Notes: a model not told the origin generated them from the sequence alone. Counted from the first letter of the stretch, positions 48,785 to 60,400 are shown. The stretch: 64,000 nucleotides of DNA from Thermomucor indicae-seudaticae (GCA_000787465.1 JSYX01000035.1:1-64000), one strand, 5' to 3'. Numbers and translations: made by a program.

Positions 48785-50649
48785 CTAATAATCATTTTGC
48801 AATATATTTGGCACTATAGAGTCGGAAAGCGCCAAACCTGCTTCCGTCGGCCGAAGGAGACTTTCGCTATCCTTACGAATCTGTAGACTTTTAGGCACAT
48901 ATCGGTCCTGATCGGGCCATTGCGTGTCGTCAAGTAAAAATCCTGCCTGGATATATTCTTCGACTTTCCGTCGATCGAGGATAGAGTCTAATTCGGTACC
49001 TGTCAGAGATCGGAATCGTTGACGGGATACACCCATGCGTGTGCGCATGCCAAAGACAACAAGTTCCTGTGAAGAGTCGGTGAATAAGTAAAGCAATGCA
49101 ATCCCTTCCCTTGATATCCGTACCTCCAGCATTTCTCTCGGAGCGAGAGGTATCCACTTTCGAATCCTTTTCGCAGACTAAGTTAGTCCCAAGTTTCTTG
49201 TTCTACACCGTCAAATACCAACCCTTCACCGTTGGATTCACACAATGCCATGTACTTGTCCGGATGAAATTCCTACTCCATGACTTTCCATGAGTATCAA
49301 GCGAATTCTCTGTCACCCGGGGTTGAGTTATTTTACCGCAAATGTCCTTATTCGTTGACCATCCTCCTCGACTGTCAACCGCCCATGAGCTCCTGGCCCA
49401 ACGCCAACATAGTCGAGTCCTTGCCAATAGGAAAAGTTGTGATTCCCTATGGCTGCTTGCGTCTTTGCATAGTTGGAAACCTCATAGTGCGCAAACCCTT
49501 GCTCTGCTGTCATTTCGACAGCAGCTTCATACATGTCCGCAGCCTCATCCTCAGACGGTAAAGGTGGCACACTATTTTTCTGTACGGCTTTCCAAAGTCT
49601 ATTGTTCGATAAAGAAGAGATGTCAGTGTCGTGCCATGTATTGGAGGGAATGGGGCAAACTTGCGGCGTGCTGCGTTCCAATGTTAGTTGATACAATGAC
49701 AGGTGATCTCCTGCTAAATCAAGGGCCATCTGGTTTTCCCTTGGATAAGTAGACAGAATAATCCTTGATGACTCATACACTCTCACCTTGAGCTCCCGTT
49801 GCCATCCTGGAAAGGAAGAGATGAAACAAGTCTCATTTACGAATCACCAGCATATCTCTTTTACCTTTCAAATCTTGACCACAGCGTCCAAAGATCATGT
49901 CAAAGGTCACTTGTGGGAAAATGCGTCTAGCATTATTCAGCGCACGCACAGCTTCGGCAGCCGAATGGTCTCTTCCGAGTAGCTTTAAATCAGTATCGTC
50001 AAAGGACTGGACGCCCAAGGACAACCGCTGCACGCCTGCAGAGCGGAAGGCTTGCAGATGTTTCACGTCGGCTGCCGACTTTAGATTTTACCACATCAGT
50101 AACTCTTGCTGTTGACTCAAGACCTTCCACTTTGTTACCGTTGGATTTGCCTAAATGAATGTTGGCATGAGTAACAGCTATTACCTCCCTTCGTTTCTTT
50201 GCAAGCAGAACATACTTCTAAAGTCACCTCGATACCCGATTCGAGATGGGTCAGTCGGTCAATGGTATTCAATATCCGGGATACCGTATCTGGCTGAACC
50301 AACTAAGACACTTCCTTGGTGTCTTCATTCATATACAAAATCTGCTTACTGTGGCCAAACTCGGCGTGCCTCCTCCAAAATAAACGGACGCCACCTTTTT
50401 ATGCTTCAGTCCAAACCGTGGCTCCGTCAAATAGAACGTAAGCTCGCGTTCCAAAGCCCTTGTTAATCGCTCCAACGGCGGCTGACTCGGATTAACATAC
50501 TTGTTGAAATTGCAATAGGTGCATTTGCTGCAATTTCTCTTTCGTCAGCCCCTCTTCTTCTTCTCCTCTAGCATTTAAGAGAACGATCCTTACCTCTCGC
50601 AAAATGGCCAATGAATATAGACTGAAAACTTTTGTCGCCACCCTCGCAT
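48785..50649 (-). CDS. HemW/RSAD1-like radical SAM heme chaperone
   Basis: Ten exons (50649-50594, 50527-50350, 50302-50216, 50150-50139, 50078-49865, 49806-49787, 49729-49337, 49272-49219, 49177-49124, 49066-48785) give 449 residues. The radical SAM motif is built across a splice: YIHWPFCESKCTYCNFNKY, with CxxxCxxC binding the 4Fe-4S cluster. Next come VYFGGGTPSL, VTLEANPTS, GVQRLSLGVQSF, TFDMIFGR, LAGDHLSLYQL and YVGVGPGAH. The HemN C-terminal domain follows (ELVVFGMRTRMGV). NFNK after the third Cys, without a fourth Cys, places it with HemW heme chaperones rather than true coproporphyrinogen oxidases. Exon 4 is 12 nt, exon 6 is 20 nt and intron 8 is 41 nt. Its stop lies 4 nt from that of ERO1 on the other strand. 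A mitochondrial presequence could be encoded further upstream. Confidence 0.87.
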
Positions 50650-51553
50650 AATGTACGCTTGTATGGAGAGAAAGTAAAAAAAGGAAAATCAGGCACAGGA
50701 AAAGAAGATTGCAGCCCATATGAATGGTCAAGGAATCTAGAAGGGCATTTGCGGACAGTAGCAATAAGTCCTCACGGCGCTGATCGAGCCACAAGAATCT
50801 GGCTTCTGGATCACAGAGTGCACGGGCCAGTTGATAACATCGTCATACATGTCTAGTCTCTTCGCTATTATAGACCTAGACGACCAGACCGACCGGATCG
50901 GTCAACTTGATAGAAATACCACCTGCACACCCACTCTTTCGCATATCAATAGCACGCATCGACGAGATACGGCTTCGAACAAGGAATGACATTCCTTGCC
51001 AGACCAGATCAAGTTATTGCGGATGTCCGTTCACAAAAGTCATGGAAGAAGCATTAGTAACATCCTGGCTGGTGTTTACAAACATGAATAGAAGATCTTG
51101 GTCTTCTTTCTCGCGGTCAGGTTGAAAAAGATAATGGTCATGAGCTTGGTGGCACAGACATTTTAAATGAGATGCCCCATATTGGATGAATGAAGTTTTA
51201 TTCGCTCGACAATATACGAGACGGGGATGCTTGCATATTTGGTTTTAGAACGGTCGTCTGCGCTGCTTCAAACACTTTTCGTGTCAATCAGAAGACAAGT
51301 TTGTGCCGGGAAGAAACGACAAATTCTTTGTTAAGAAAAGCAAAGAAGTCTCAACTTGTTTGGACTGCTCAAACTTAGACTGTGTCTCATAAAAGGATTA
51401 CACAAAGTATCTAACATAGAAAAGATGAAACTGAAGCAAACCTGAAGCTCTTGGGCTTCCGGTTCCGCAAAGCAGTAGGATAATAGACATGACTGTATTA
51501 GGCGAAAGTACAGTAATTGTAAGGGGTGGAAGGTGATAATCTTTTTACTGCCT
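50650..51553. other. Intergenic stretch of 0.9 kb
   Basis: Between the CENP-L-like and HemW-like genes, both on the minus strand. It contains a palindromic CCGACCGGATCGGTC near 50900. No gene is supported. Confidence 0.4.
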
Positions 51554-52910
51554 CTACCGACTGCTGGCTAAAGTGCATAATTCATCCAGCAAATGGAATA
51601 CTTGATCCTTTGGAGAGTTTGGTATGACCTAAGTAAAAAGGAAAAAAAGCCCAATAAACCCTCTGGTAATAATGTAGGTCTGGTTGACGTTCTTACCTTG
51701 AACTTGCCATCCTTGCTCAATGCAGCCAGGGGAGTCCCTATGCGAACCACGGGAAGCATGGATACTCGAATTCTTGTAGTATTGAAAATGTGTTGTTCGA
51801 TCGCATCCACTAATTTGACGTGACTATCCCGTACTCTAGTAGTATACCATATAGCCCCTATCTCTGCAAACAGCGGCTCATCATGTCCTGACTCACTTAC
51901 ATGCCATGGATATTCATCAAGTCTTCTGTTCTGATCTCAATTGTGATATTAGATATATCTTCTGCTTCAGGTACAGCATAAACAAGCTGCAGTTTTTGGC
52001 TGTTGAATGTTCGTGTTCTGGGCACTACAAGACTGGGTTTAGTGAACAATTTTAATAGGACTTGCTTTGCATCCCCTCACCTTTTATACGTTCGGCTTCA
52101 GTTGCAGGTATATCAGACAAATGAGAACACCACCACTCGACGATCGAGTACAGTTTGCTGCTGGGTAACACGAGCGCAGAGATGCTGCAATCAAAAGCCA
52201 CTTCGATCCATTTATTCACTTCGACGCCAACATCCCCCATCCCGTTCACAAAGATGACAGGATAGGTTCGAAAGTTATCTTTAGTACTATTAGTCGAACA
52301 AGTCTAACGCTGGGCCTTTGTTTCCTCATCTTGTTTCATTACCTGGCAAGTCTGCCGGTCTTGTTCGTGATGGAAACATAATGACAGTGACAATAGTTTC
52401 TTTGTCTTTGCCTAAACGCGGGTCCATTCGTTATTAGCTTATATAAGCAAGAAAAAGAAAACAAATCGAGTACCTTTAAAAAGGATCTGTATCTTGATTT
52501 CAAGAGCATTGTCCTCTGCAACAAAAAGCGCGTGAACACCTTATACTTGCTGATCGACTAGAATAATACTACAAATATTACCAACGCTCCAACCAGTAAT
52601 GGGCAATGGAGTCATGGTGACCGCAACCAGATCGCCTCTGGCATTTTCTTGCGACGGCACACCATCCTTTCTTGAACGCAATTCAAGTCCGGAACATAAT
52701 GAGTGATGCAATGCGATCTCATAGCGTTGCAATGCGCGTTGATCAGTTCGAAAGCAATTTAACGGACTACATCGATATAATTTAAAGGTCCTGTTCACCA
52801 GTTGGACTAGGAACGATCTTGGTTAACTACGAGACATGCGCGTGATCGTCTTTAGATAGATTACCCAAGCCATCTCGGGTTCGTTGACCGACTACAAAAG
52901 AACCGCTCAT
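51554..52910 (-). CDS. Kinetochore protein CENP-L (Fta1/Iml3 family) candidate
   Basis: Eight small exons (52910-52865, 52806-52582, 52515-52474, 52411-52343, 52278-52081, 52024-51901, 51835-51697, 51628-51554) give 305 residues with all phases agreeing. No long single frame exists. Near the N terminus, FKLYRCSPLNCF matches the aromatic-LY-x-V/C-[TS]-PL-x-x-F block of CENP-L. The middle gives beta strands (LEIKIQILFKG, TIVTVIMFPS). VNKWIEVAFDCSISAL follows, a family hallmark (W-x-x-x-x-FDC-x-I). Then come KLQLVYAVPE and ITIEIRTEDLMNIHG. The C terminus is VSMLPVVRIGTPLAALSKDG. CENP-L pairs with CENP-N in the inner kinetochore. The assignment is by motif memory, but the splice coherence makes a real gene nearly certain. 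Confidence 0.72.
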
Positions 52911-53159
52911 GACAAAGCCCTAATATTTTTTACTGGAGCACTCTTTATTATACAGTCCGGCTCGAAAAAACGTGTGAGCTTTTCTTCGACGGGCACTGCT
53001 ACTGGAAACGTAAGACCTTCTGAGGATGTACTCAAAATTTATATATACTCGCTTGCCATTGACCAGACTGACAAGTTATGATATATAGCTGAACGTCAAG
53101 CTATCGAATTTCTATGAATCTATTCCTTGTTCCGCCGTCAGGTTCTTCCTTGTCGGCAT

Positions 53160-53434
53160 TTGAGCTGGCGCCCTCAGTGCCTTATAAGAAGGTTGAAGTA
53201 TGCTCAGGAGAAGTTGGGAGTCCCTTCGCGTGGCGTTGGACGACGAATTGCGGTGCGTACCAGGTGGATTTGCTTGGTCTTGGCATCGTGCCGACAGATC
53301 AGGTTCTCTCTGTTTTCATTGTAAAACTTAGTCACCTTCGTTGTCGTGCGCGAACTGACGCCAGTCAGCGTGGCTAGAAGGTTGCGCGCGCTCAAGGTCA
53401 TGACGAATATGCCTGCCTCTATCTCGGCTGCCAA
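53160..53434 (-). mobile_element. Tc1/mariner-like N-terminal remnant
   Basis: A minus-strand frame reads SARNLLATLTGVSSRTTTKV, then FYNENREN and KTKQIHLVRTAIRR. This looks like the paired helix-turn-helix and GRP-hook region of Tc1 transposases. A similar layout occurs in the plus-strand element at 55.2 kb. No catalytic domain or ends are visible. Recognition is tentative. Confidence 0.4.
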
Positions 53435-55087
53435 AGATTGATCAGCGTGATCCAGTCATTGAGAGTAGTCTATGTATTTCCAGAGAGTGTGTTAAATAGT
53501 CGGATGTAGGTGTTAAGAGGCAAGAGCAAGTGTTTTCAAGAGTTCCGGATTCCGTGAACCCAAAGGCGCTGTAAGCATGAAGCGGCGCAGCAGACAGATA
53601 GGGGCATCTGTGAGACTTAGGAGACAAGCTAGCCGCACCGCGTTACTAAAATGACTTAGCAACTAGCAACCAGCAACTTGTGTGTGCTGTTCGGGGGCAG
53701 CCGTCAAGTCACATTGCACAGTGGTCAGTTTAGAAATTTAATGCATATTGGGCATGTGAAAGGAGAATGCACTGTGTGTCACCTACGCGTCAGAATTTCT
53801 TTTGAATCCAGTGCAAGCCACCGTATTTAATGGCATGGTTATACAAACCTGGCTTTCTCAACGGAATTACCAGGCCTTAACAGGTCGACTGGTACGTCGC
53901 ATATGTATAAGCAATATGTCAAGCGAAGCCGATTGTAAGCGCACGAGGACCTGTTATAGTTAGGTCTTCACTTTCTTTCCGGCTCGAAGTTTTTTCGACC
54001 AGACTGCTGAATTTCTGTTTCAATTTTCCAGACCCGGAAAAACCAGGGTTATTAGAAACAGAGACAGCGTTTTATTGCTAAGGTCTGTTTTCTTATGGAA
54101 AACTGTTCTGTTTCAACTTCCAGCTCTGATTGAGCTGGTGGTGCACTCTACTCAACTGGGGCCACGACTGGTCTTAATGAAAAATGTCTTCCAATGACAC
54201 TGACTTGTCAGATTTCTTTATTGTGTTGTATGAATCAGTATTCGATAAGAGGGACTACTCAATTGTCCGACGCAAGAAGTATGTAGACGCCTCTAGTGTC
54301 ACGTCCCCGCTTTTTCTCCGTTTCACTTTTGCCGGTCAACTCATGAAAAATCTGCTTCGTAATAAGCGAGGAAACTCTATTCATTTCTAGAAAGAAACGG
54401 GAGAGGAGAGAGTGGGCTTTCTTTTCCGGGTTTTCAAAAGTCAAAAAAGTTCCCATTCTAGGCAACCCGTCAACTCCTTTTTTTCCTGCGCGAATATTTT
54501 TGACGTTGAAGGTAAGCAACAGACTGGTGCGTCTAGGGCATGATGCTTTAATTTAAAAGGTAAACAACGAAACGTACAAATGAACAGCGAATTAATTGCT
54601 CTGAATCTGGGCTGCCAAAACCATTGGGCTGGCGTTGCCCTCACTTCTCTCACATGCGTTACGCACCTTTACGAGGTTTAGTGCAGTTATCATTACTGTT
54701 TCAGATGGGAAAACATGCGCACGGATGACTTGGCATCATAGAAACAAATTAACGCGTAGCCGAAGCTTTTATAAAGATATCCTTAAGGAGATAGTTCATG
54801 CACGAAATCTCCTGTCATTTTCTCATCGAGGTTTTCTTTACAAATGTACTGTATGTCATACGAAGAGAACAGTCATAGTACAGGCTTTGTTAGCAATTGT
54901 TGAACACTGGTAGCGATATCTTTATCATTTTTGATCCAAGGGCATGTATATTTAGTACTGATTCCAGAGTAATTGTGCGCAGTTGCCCTTACTGTTTTTG
55001 TAGGAAGCTATCATACGTGTACTGTGTAGTAACAAATACTGTATGACGACACTGTAGAGTGTCCACAGGTGGCGTACGGATGAAGTA
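53435..55087. other. Transposon-eroded intergenic stretch
   Basis: Short frames only. A 68-codon frame at 54184-54390 has no recognised domain. This DNA sits between two Tc1-like remnants and may be older debris of the same kind. Confidence 0.4.
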
Positions 55088-56172
55088 CACTAGCGGGCAA
55101 AAAGTTTGCATACGGTTTGATTGTCTGACGCATGAGATAAAACAAACGCTTTCAAAGACATGACCTTTTTCTTCGCTTTTGTTTACTAAACCTATACTAT
55201 GACGCTTTCTGATATCACTAACACGCCTCAACAACGTAAGAAGCAACTCACAGACAGCTATCAAAGCTCTAGGTGGGGCCGGACTATCTCTGGGCATAAT
55301 TGCTGCGCATTTGAACCTCTCAAAGGCGACAGTGCAAACGGTGGCTGACAACGCCATGAGAGGAATAACCACGGTTCAGAAACGGACCAGAAGACCACCA
55401 AAATTGACAGCAAGTGACCTTCGTTTGATAAAGCTGTCTATTTGGCGTGAACCAATGCTACCAACAGTGAACCGTTGCGCAAAATTTTCGAACTTCGTCA
55501 AGAAAGTCTCACTTCACACGTTCAAGAAAACTGTACGCAACCTTGGCTTTTCCTCGAGAGTACCTGCACGGAAGCCTCAGTTGACGTCAAGACACGCCAT
55601 GAACCCTACTCGCTGCACCAGGGGCCACTTAGACTGGTCGCTCTCTGAGCGGAACACTGTCGTCTGGTCTAACGAAGCTCAATCCCGCGTAGCTGGCAAT
55701 GGTGGAGGACGACGTGTCTTGCGATTACAGGGCGACTGTTACTTTCCCAGCACGTACAGAAGGTGACGAAGCACGGTGGCGGTTCGGTAATGGTGTGGCA
55801 ATGTCTCGACGCCAGTGGTGTCGGACGGCTAGTCATCGTCGATGGAGCATTGGACCAAGATGACTATGTGGATACCTTAGCCCGAAGTATCTATCCTTGG
55901 ATAAAGGCAAGACGTCCTCACGACGATGACTACGTTTTCCAAGAGGATAACGCTCCGTGCCACACGGGAACCTATGCCCGTTGATGGAAAAGATCATCAC
56001 TGCGGATAAGTGACCGACCCAGAGTCTGGACCTTAACCTCATCGAGCACTTAAGGGATAATTTAAGGCACAAACTGACAAAACGCAAGCACAAGATCAAC
56101 GACAAGGACCAGTTAACCCGTGTCGTCTATGAAGAATGGTCCAAAATAACGCCAGAAACATGCAGTAAATAG
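55088..56172 (+). mobile_element. Tc1/mariner transposon remnant
   Basis: A typical Tc1 end starts at 55088 (CACTAGCGGGCAAAAAGTTT), preceded by the TA target. Transposase coding begins near ATG 55200 and is broken by at least two frameshifts. Helix-turn-helix parts are IIAAHLNLSKATVQTV and TRRPPKLTASDLRLI. The first catalytic block is VVWSNEAQSR, where Asn replaces the expected first Asp. Then come KHGGGSVMVWQCLDASG and the second catalytic Asp in FQEDNAPCHT. NLIEHLRDNLRHKL supplies the last block, ending with a stop at 56170. The matching right end was not found. The element is dead and 3'-truncated or eroded. Confidence 0.75.
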
Positions 56173-56286
56173 TAGCCAGTATGCCAAATCGGCATCGTGC
56201 AGTTCTGAAAGCGCGTTGTTACCATGCTCCTTATTAGGCTATAACCAACTATCCATTAATAAGGTTAACGTTTGGACATTCAAGAT

Positions 56287-57527
56287 TTATTGTAATCCAA
56301 AAGTATCCTTCAAATGCTGTGCGATACTGGATATCGTGTACCGATACTGTGGGGTCTCGGTAAGAACAAGAGAAATGTAACCGTGAACTAGAAAAAGTCA
56401 GAATAAGAAGCACGTTTATTTTGCTGGTTAATTCCTTACCTGTTCCGATGACGCGAACAGCGGTCGTGGGCACGCCAGCATCCGTCAGACGGCGCGCATA
56501 TTCTTCGCCTTCGTCGCGGAGAATGTCGCATTCCGCTGTGAAAACAAGCGCAGGCGGAAGTCCCTGTAGTTCGTCCTTGGTAGCCAAGAGAGGGGTCGCC
56601 AGCTTGTTGTTAAGCTCCAGCGCAGGCGCAGGGAAGTAAGCACCACCGAATTTCTGAAGGTTTTCCTTGGACAGGGGATAGTCGCCGTTGCCGAAGAGCT
56701 CGTACGATTCAAAGCCTGCGTGCGACGCCGCACAGGCGGGATAGATCAAGATTTGCGTCTTGATAACGTCACCAAGCTCGCGTTCCTTTGCAAGAACTGC
56801 ATGTCAACAAAAGGAGTCAGTTCAATGTGTTCCTTCTGCTTTATTAATTTACTGAACTTAACTGGATAAAGCAGTCGACATGTTGCCACCAGCAGAATCG
56901 CCACCAACTGCAATTTGGTCCGCATTGACATTGATGGACCCGCCATTGTCGCGCAACCAAACCAATGCGGCATAGCACTCCTCGAGAGCGACGGGGAACT
57001 TGACCTCCGGACTCAACGAGTACTCCACAAAGACAACCACCACATGAGCCTTAACACAAAGCTAAAAGCGACAGTATAGACTTAGCTTGCTTTCCCTGAT
57101 AATAATAATGATCGATTTTCCCTTACTTACGTCGCGGATAATCTTGGCATGAGTGTGCTTAGAGCCTAACACCCATCCACCGCCGTGCCTGATTTATGTT
57201 ACTCGCATGAATATCCCAGGTACATAGCTTAAATTACATCTGCACTAAAGACTTTACTTACAAGTAGATGATAGCAGGCAACGTCTCATTTTCAGAGCCA
57301 ACAGGTCGAATAACATGAAGCTCGACCGATTTGCCGTTACTTTCAATAGTCAAGTCCTTTGCAATTACTTCTTTCAAAGGAATACCGAGCTGCTTTATTC
57401 GATTGTTGCGCAAGTTACGGATTTCCGGGATGCTGAGTTCGTCCATGGATGGGCCATTTTTCATCTCCTCAAAGGCAGCTGCGTATACAGGGTGAATAGG
57501 TGGGCGTTTAGCGTCTCTGACAGTCAT
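56287..57527 (-). CDS. HSL-family alpha/beta hydrolase, copy 1
   Basis: Five exons (57527-57262, 57188-57131, 57061-56863, 56796-56440, 56387-56287) give 326 residues. This is an esterase/lipase of the hormone-sensitive lipase type. HGGGWVLGSKHTH makes the oxyanion hole, and GDSAGGN holds the nucleophile Ser. ECDILRDEGEEYA holds the Asp, and VHGYISL holds the His, read across the last intron. Also typical is VEYSLSPEVKFPVALEECY. No signal peptide is seen, so it is probably cytosolic. The acceptor at 57062 was chosen because it gives DLCVKAHVVVVFVEYS, parallel to copy 2 and to other family members. The substrate is unknown. Confidence 0.88.
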
Positions 57528-57903
57528 GGTTTTCCTGGGATAAACAGTAAAAGAAAAGGCACCGATCCAACAGCTTTTATCTTTCGAAACATTGAACTCA
57601 GCGGAAACAACCGGTCCGGGAACATCATGCTACGTTCTCTCGATTTGTATTAAGTTTGCACAACTCAGCTCGATTCACATCGAACTGTTGCAAAACGGTG
57701 TGAGTAAGCAGCAATGTAATGATTATATCACATCGATTTAGCAACCGTAAATGCTATACCCGTTTGGAAGAAGTATTACTGCGTATAAATGCGACATAAA
57801 GAGAGCATACTCCCGGAAAACTGGGCCTTATGTCCTCCCCCGACGTACTTCTACGATTACCCTCGCCGATATCATGTATATATATTTGTTATGTTACAGT
57901 CAT
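57528..57903. other. Spacer between the two hydrolase copies
   Basis: 376 nt separating tandem genes on the minus strand. It must hold the promoter of copy 1 and the 3' end of copy 2. Nothing else was seen. Confidence 0.4.
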
Positions 57904-59092
57904 TTACAGGTGAGCATTGCTCTTGTACCACACTCTTCGCAGGACAGAAACCGTTTGGTCAAGAATAGCTTCGCCCGAAGGCGTCAAGTTGGGCATATTA
58001 AAGACGCCGTGAAGGATACCAAGGTACCGGGCCGTGACAACTTCAACACCAGCTTGCAGCAGCTTGCGAGCGTATGCCTCACCTTCGTCTCGGAGAACGT
58101 CGGCCTCGGCCGTGATGACCAACGCCGGAGGCAGCCCCTTCAAATCGTCAATCGAGGCACAGAGAGGCGATGCCATTATTTGCGAGCGATCCTTCTCATT
58201 AGGAATATAGTGATTCCAGAACCACTTCATCTGGTCTCTTGTCAAATAGTGGTCAGTGGCAAATGCTGTGTAAGACTTGGTATCAAAGTTAGCATCGGTG
58301 ACAGGGTAGTACAGCACTTGGTATTTGATGGCGGATAGGCCACGCTGTTTGGCAAGAACTACATTTGCAATCAGGGAGCCGTTAATGTTTATAAACCGGA
58401 ATCCTCAATCCTAAATCAAGCATTGAGAACAATGAACATACTCGAGACGGCGGTGGCTAGATTGCCACCGGCGGAATCGCCTGCAACCGCAATCTTGTCT
58501 GCATCCGCACCAATGGACGAAGCATTCTCTGGTTTCGCAATCCATGCAAGTGTGTCGTAGCATTCTTCCAGGGCGACCGGGTGACGTACTTCTGGACTAA
58601 GCGAGTAGTTGACAAAGACCACGACAGCACGCGCCCTTGCAGTAAGCTTTTTTTAAAGTATACATATCAGCCATGATACTCTTCATGACTGGTATGTTTC
58701 TTATCAACTTCGTAGCGTATGATTTGGTGAGTGTGCTTGTCGGAAAGCACCCATCCACCTCCATGACTAAAGGACGTGTGCTCAGTCATGTGGCATACAC
58801 GCACACACCAAAAGGATTAACCCTCCCCCACTTACTAGTAGACGATGACAGGTAGCTTCTCGTTTTCCGTACCAGGAAGCCGTGTGATCGTCAACTCGAT
58901 TGTACCTTTGCCGTCACTGGTGGGGATCGTCTTTTCCTCTTCCAGGACCTTTGGCAGGTTCTTTAGAGCAGGATTTGCCAAAGCCGCAGCCTTCTGCTCT
59001 TCGCGTATCTGCTGCGCAGAGAGGCCGGTGCGGTCTGGAGTAACCTTCAGAAGTTCGTAAAAGTAAGGTTCTAGTTGGACAGGGACAGTCAT
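57904..59092 (-). CDS. HSL-family alpha/beta hydrolase, copy 2
   Basis: Four exons (59092-58836, 58766-58709, 58646-58442, 58358-57904) give 324 residues. Catalytic parts match copy 1: HGGGWVLSDKHTH, GDSAGGNLATAVS, EADVLRDEGEAYA and LHGVFNM for the His. The block LTARARAVVVFVNYSLSPE fixes the exon 3 acceptor. The first three introns sit at the same codons as in copy 1, but copy 2 lacks the last intron. The two are therefore tandem duplicates with one intron gained or lost. The second exon donor (GTTGAT) is weak. The frame is open to ATG 59173, but MTVPVQLEPYF aligns with the start of copy 1 and is preferred. Confidence 0.88.
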
Positions 59093-59799
59093 GTTGGATG
59101 CACGAAGCACGGATCGCTTTAAATGCCGAAACCAGACCCCCGATTCGATTGCCGATGTGCCTGAGAAATTCAATGATAAATGTTGATTATTAATGCCCCT
59201 TTTGATGTTCTGCGTCGAGGTTCAAACATCTACTTGACAGTCCAGTTTTGGCGCCGGTAGTGATTTGGCTTCTATCTGAATCTGATAAGTTCTACTTTAT
59301 GCTACTGTAAGACGTTGAGCCTGAATGACCATTTATTTTCCGTTGACACCAGCGTGATATCGCTATCCTTACAAGGGACTAGTAAGCCAAAATGAAACCA
59401 ACCACAAGACCGGGAAAACTGATGCTTGATCTCCTTGGCTGAGCTTGTAGAATGCCGTTAAGACAATCAGCATCACCTAAAAGTCCTTAGTTATGCTGTT
59501 TCCGAGCTACCCTGACTCAGTGAGACCGACTTTCGATATCTGCTCTTTCTGGCACCTCTTTATGCAAACATTAACCGTGCGCACAACTCACGTCAGGGAC
59601 TGGCTGCCAACCGTGGTTCAAAGTCGACATGATTAGACCACAAAAGGATGTCACAAACTACCAAAGGAGAGCTTTTCCTTCGAAATCAAATCCTAAACCT
59701 ACAAAGAGTTTCACAGTTCTTGCTGCCTGTCAGCTATCAAACAATCTACGAAGACGGCTACATCCTACGTATTAAGAGACTCGTTGCGTACTAGATGGT
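59093..59799. other. Intergenic stretch upstream of hydrolase copy 2
   Basis: Promoter side of copy 2. Otherwise only short frames without domains were seen. Confidence 0.4.
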
Positions 59800-60400
59800 G
59801 TACTGAAAACCCTGCGGCCCACAGACCGAAGCGGAGGTTAGGTGGACGGGCTGTCTGCTCTTAATGCATAGACAGGGTACCTCGGCAGTCCAGCGTGCAA
59901 ATTTGTGGAATCGCACAGACGCTAGCCAGCACCTATTGATGGAATTTTCGTGATACACGACAAGCTTTTTACGTTTGGATTATCCTACAGTCCCAGGATC
60001 CCAGCCAAGGTAGGTCGTACGGGCCGTCTACTCTTCTAGCGCGAAGACGAAATAGCTTGCAATGCAGAATTCAATTTTGGAGAATTAGACCGTTGCTAAC
60101 ATTTAAAAACGGCATTCTATGCTCATAAAATAAAATCCTACTTTTTAGATTATCATCTGCGGGCCAACAGTTCCCGGAACCAAGCGAGGGTAGGCTATAC
60201 GAGCCGTTTTTTCTCAATTCGAAGCGCACTTGATGAACAAATATGTATTAAGCTCAAATTTAGTTTTCTACCCCGGATCCCCATCCGCATTCCTGTAGTG
60301 ACAGATCAACTTGGAAACTTTGATTCTTCTTAGCGCTCCCTGAAGCAAAGCGAGGACAAGTTTGCTTATCTATTTAAACTACCTTTCTAGGTTCCCTGAT
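59800..60400. repeat. Degenerate tandem repeat of about 175 bp
   Basis: Three clear copies and one weaker copy of the same segment. The cores are GGTTAGGTGGACGGGCTGTC near 59836, GGTAGGTCGTACGGGCCGTC near 60009 and GGTAGGCTATACGAGCCGTT near 60189. A related AAGCGAGGACAAG lies near 60349. Spacing is about 173, 180 and 165 nt. Upstream of each core lie related blocks, for example TTTGGATTATCCTACAG and TTTAGATTATCATCTGC. No coding capacity is visible. Confidence 0.6.

Noticed and set aside
51190..51378. 62-codon plus-strand frame between the HemW-like and CENP-L-like genes
   Set aside because: Chance frame without conserved features.
54184..54390. 68-codon plus-strand frame between the Tc1 remnants
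   Set aside because: Not recognisable and surrounded by eroded DNA. It could be a transposon scrap, but nothing supports a gene.
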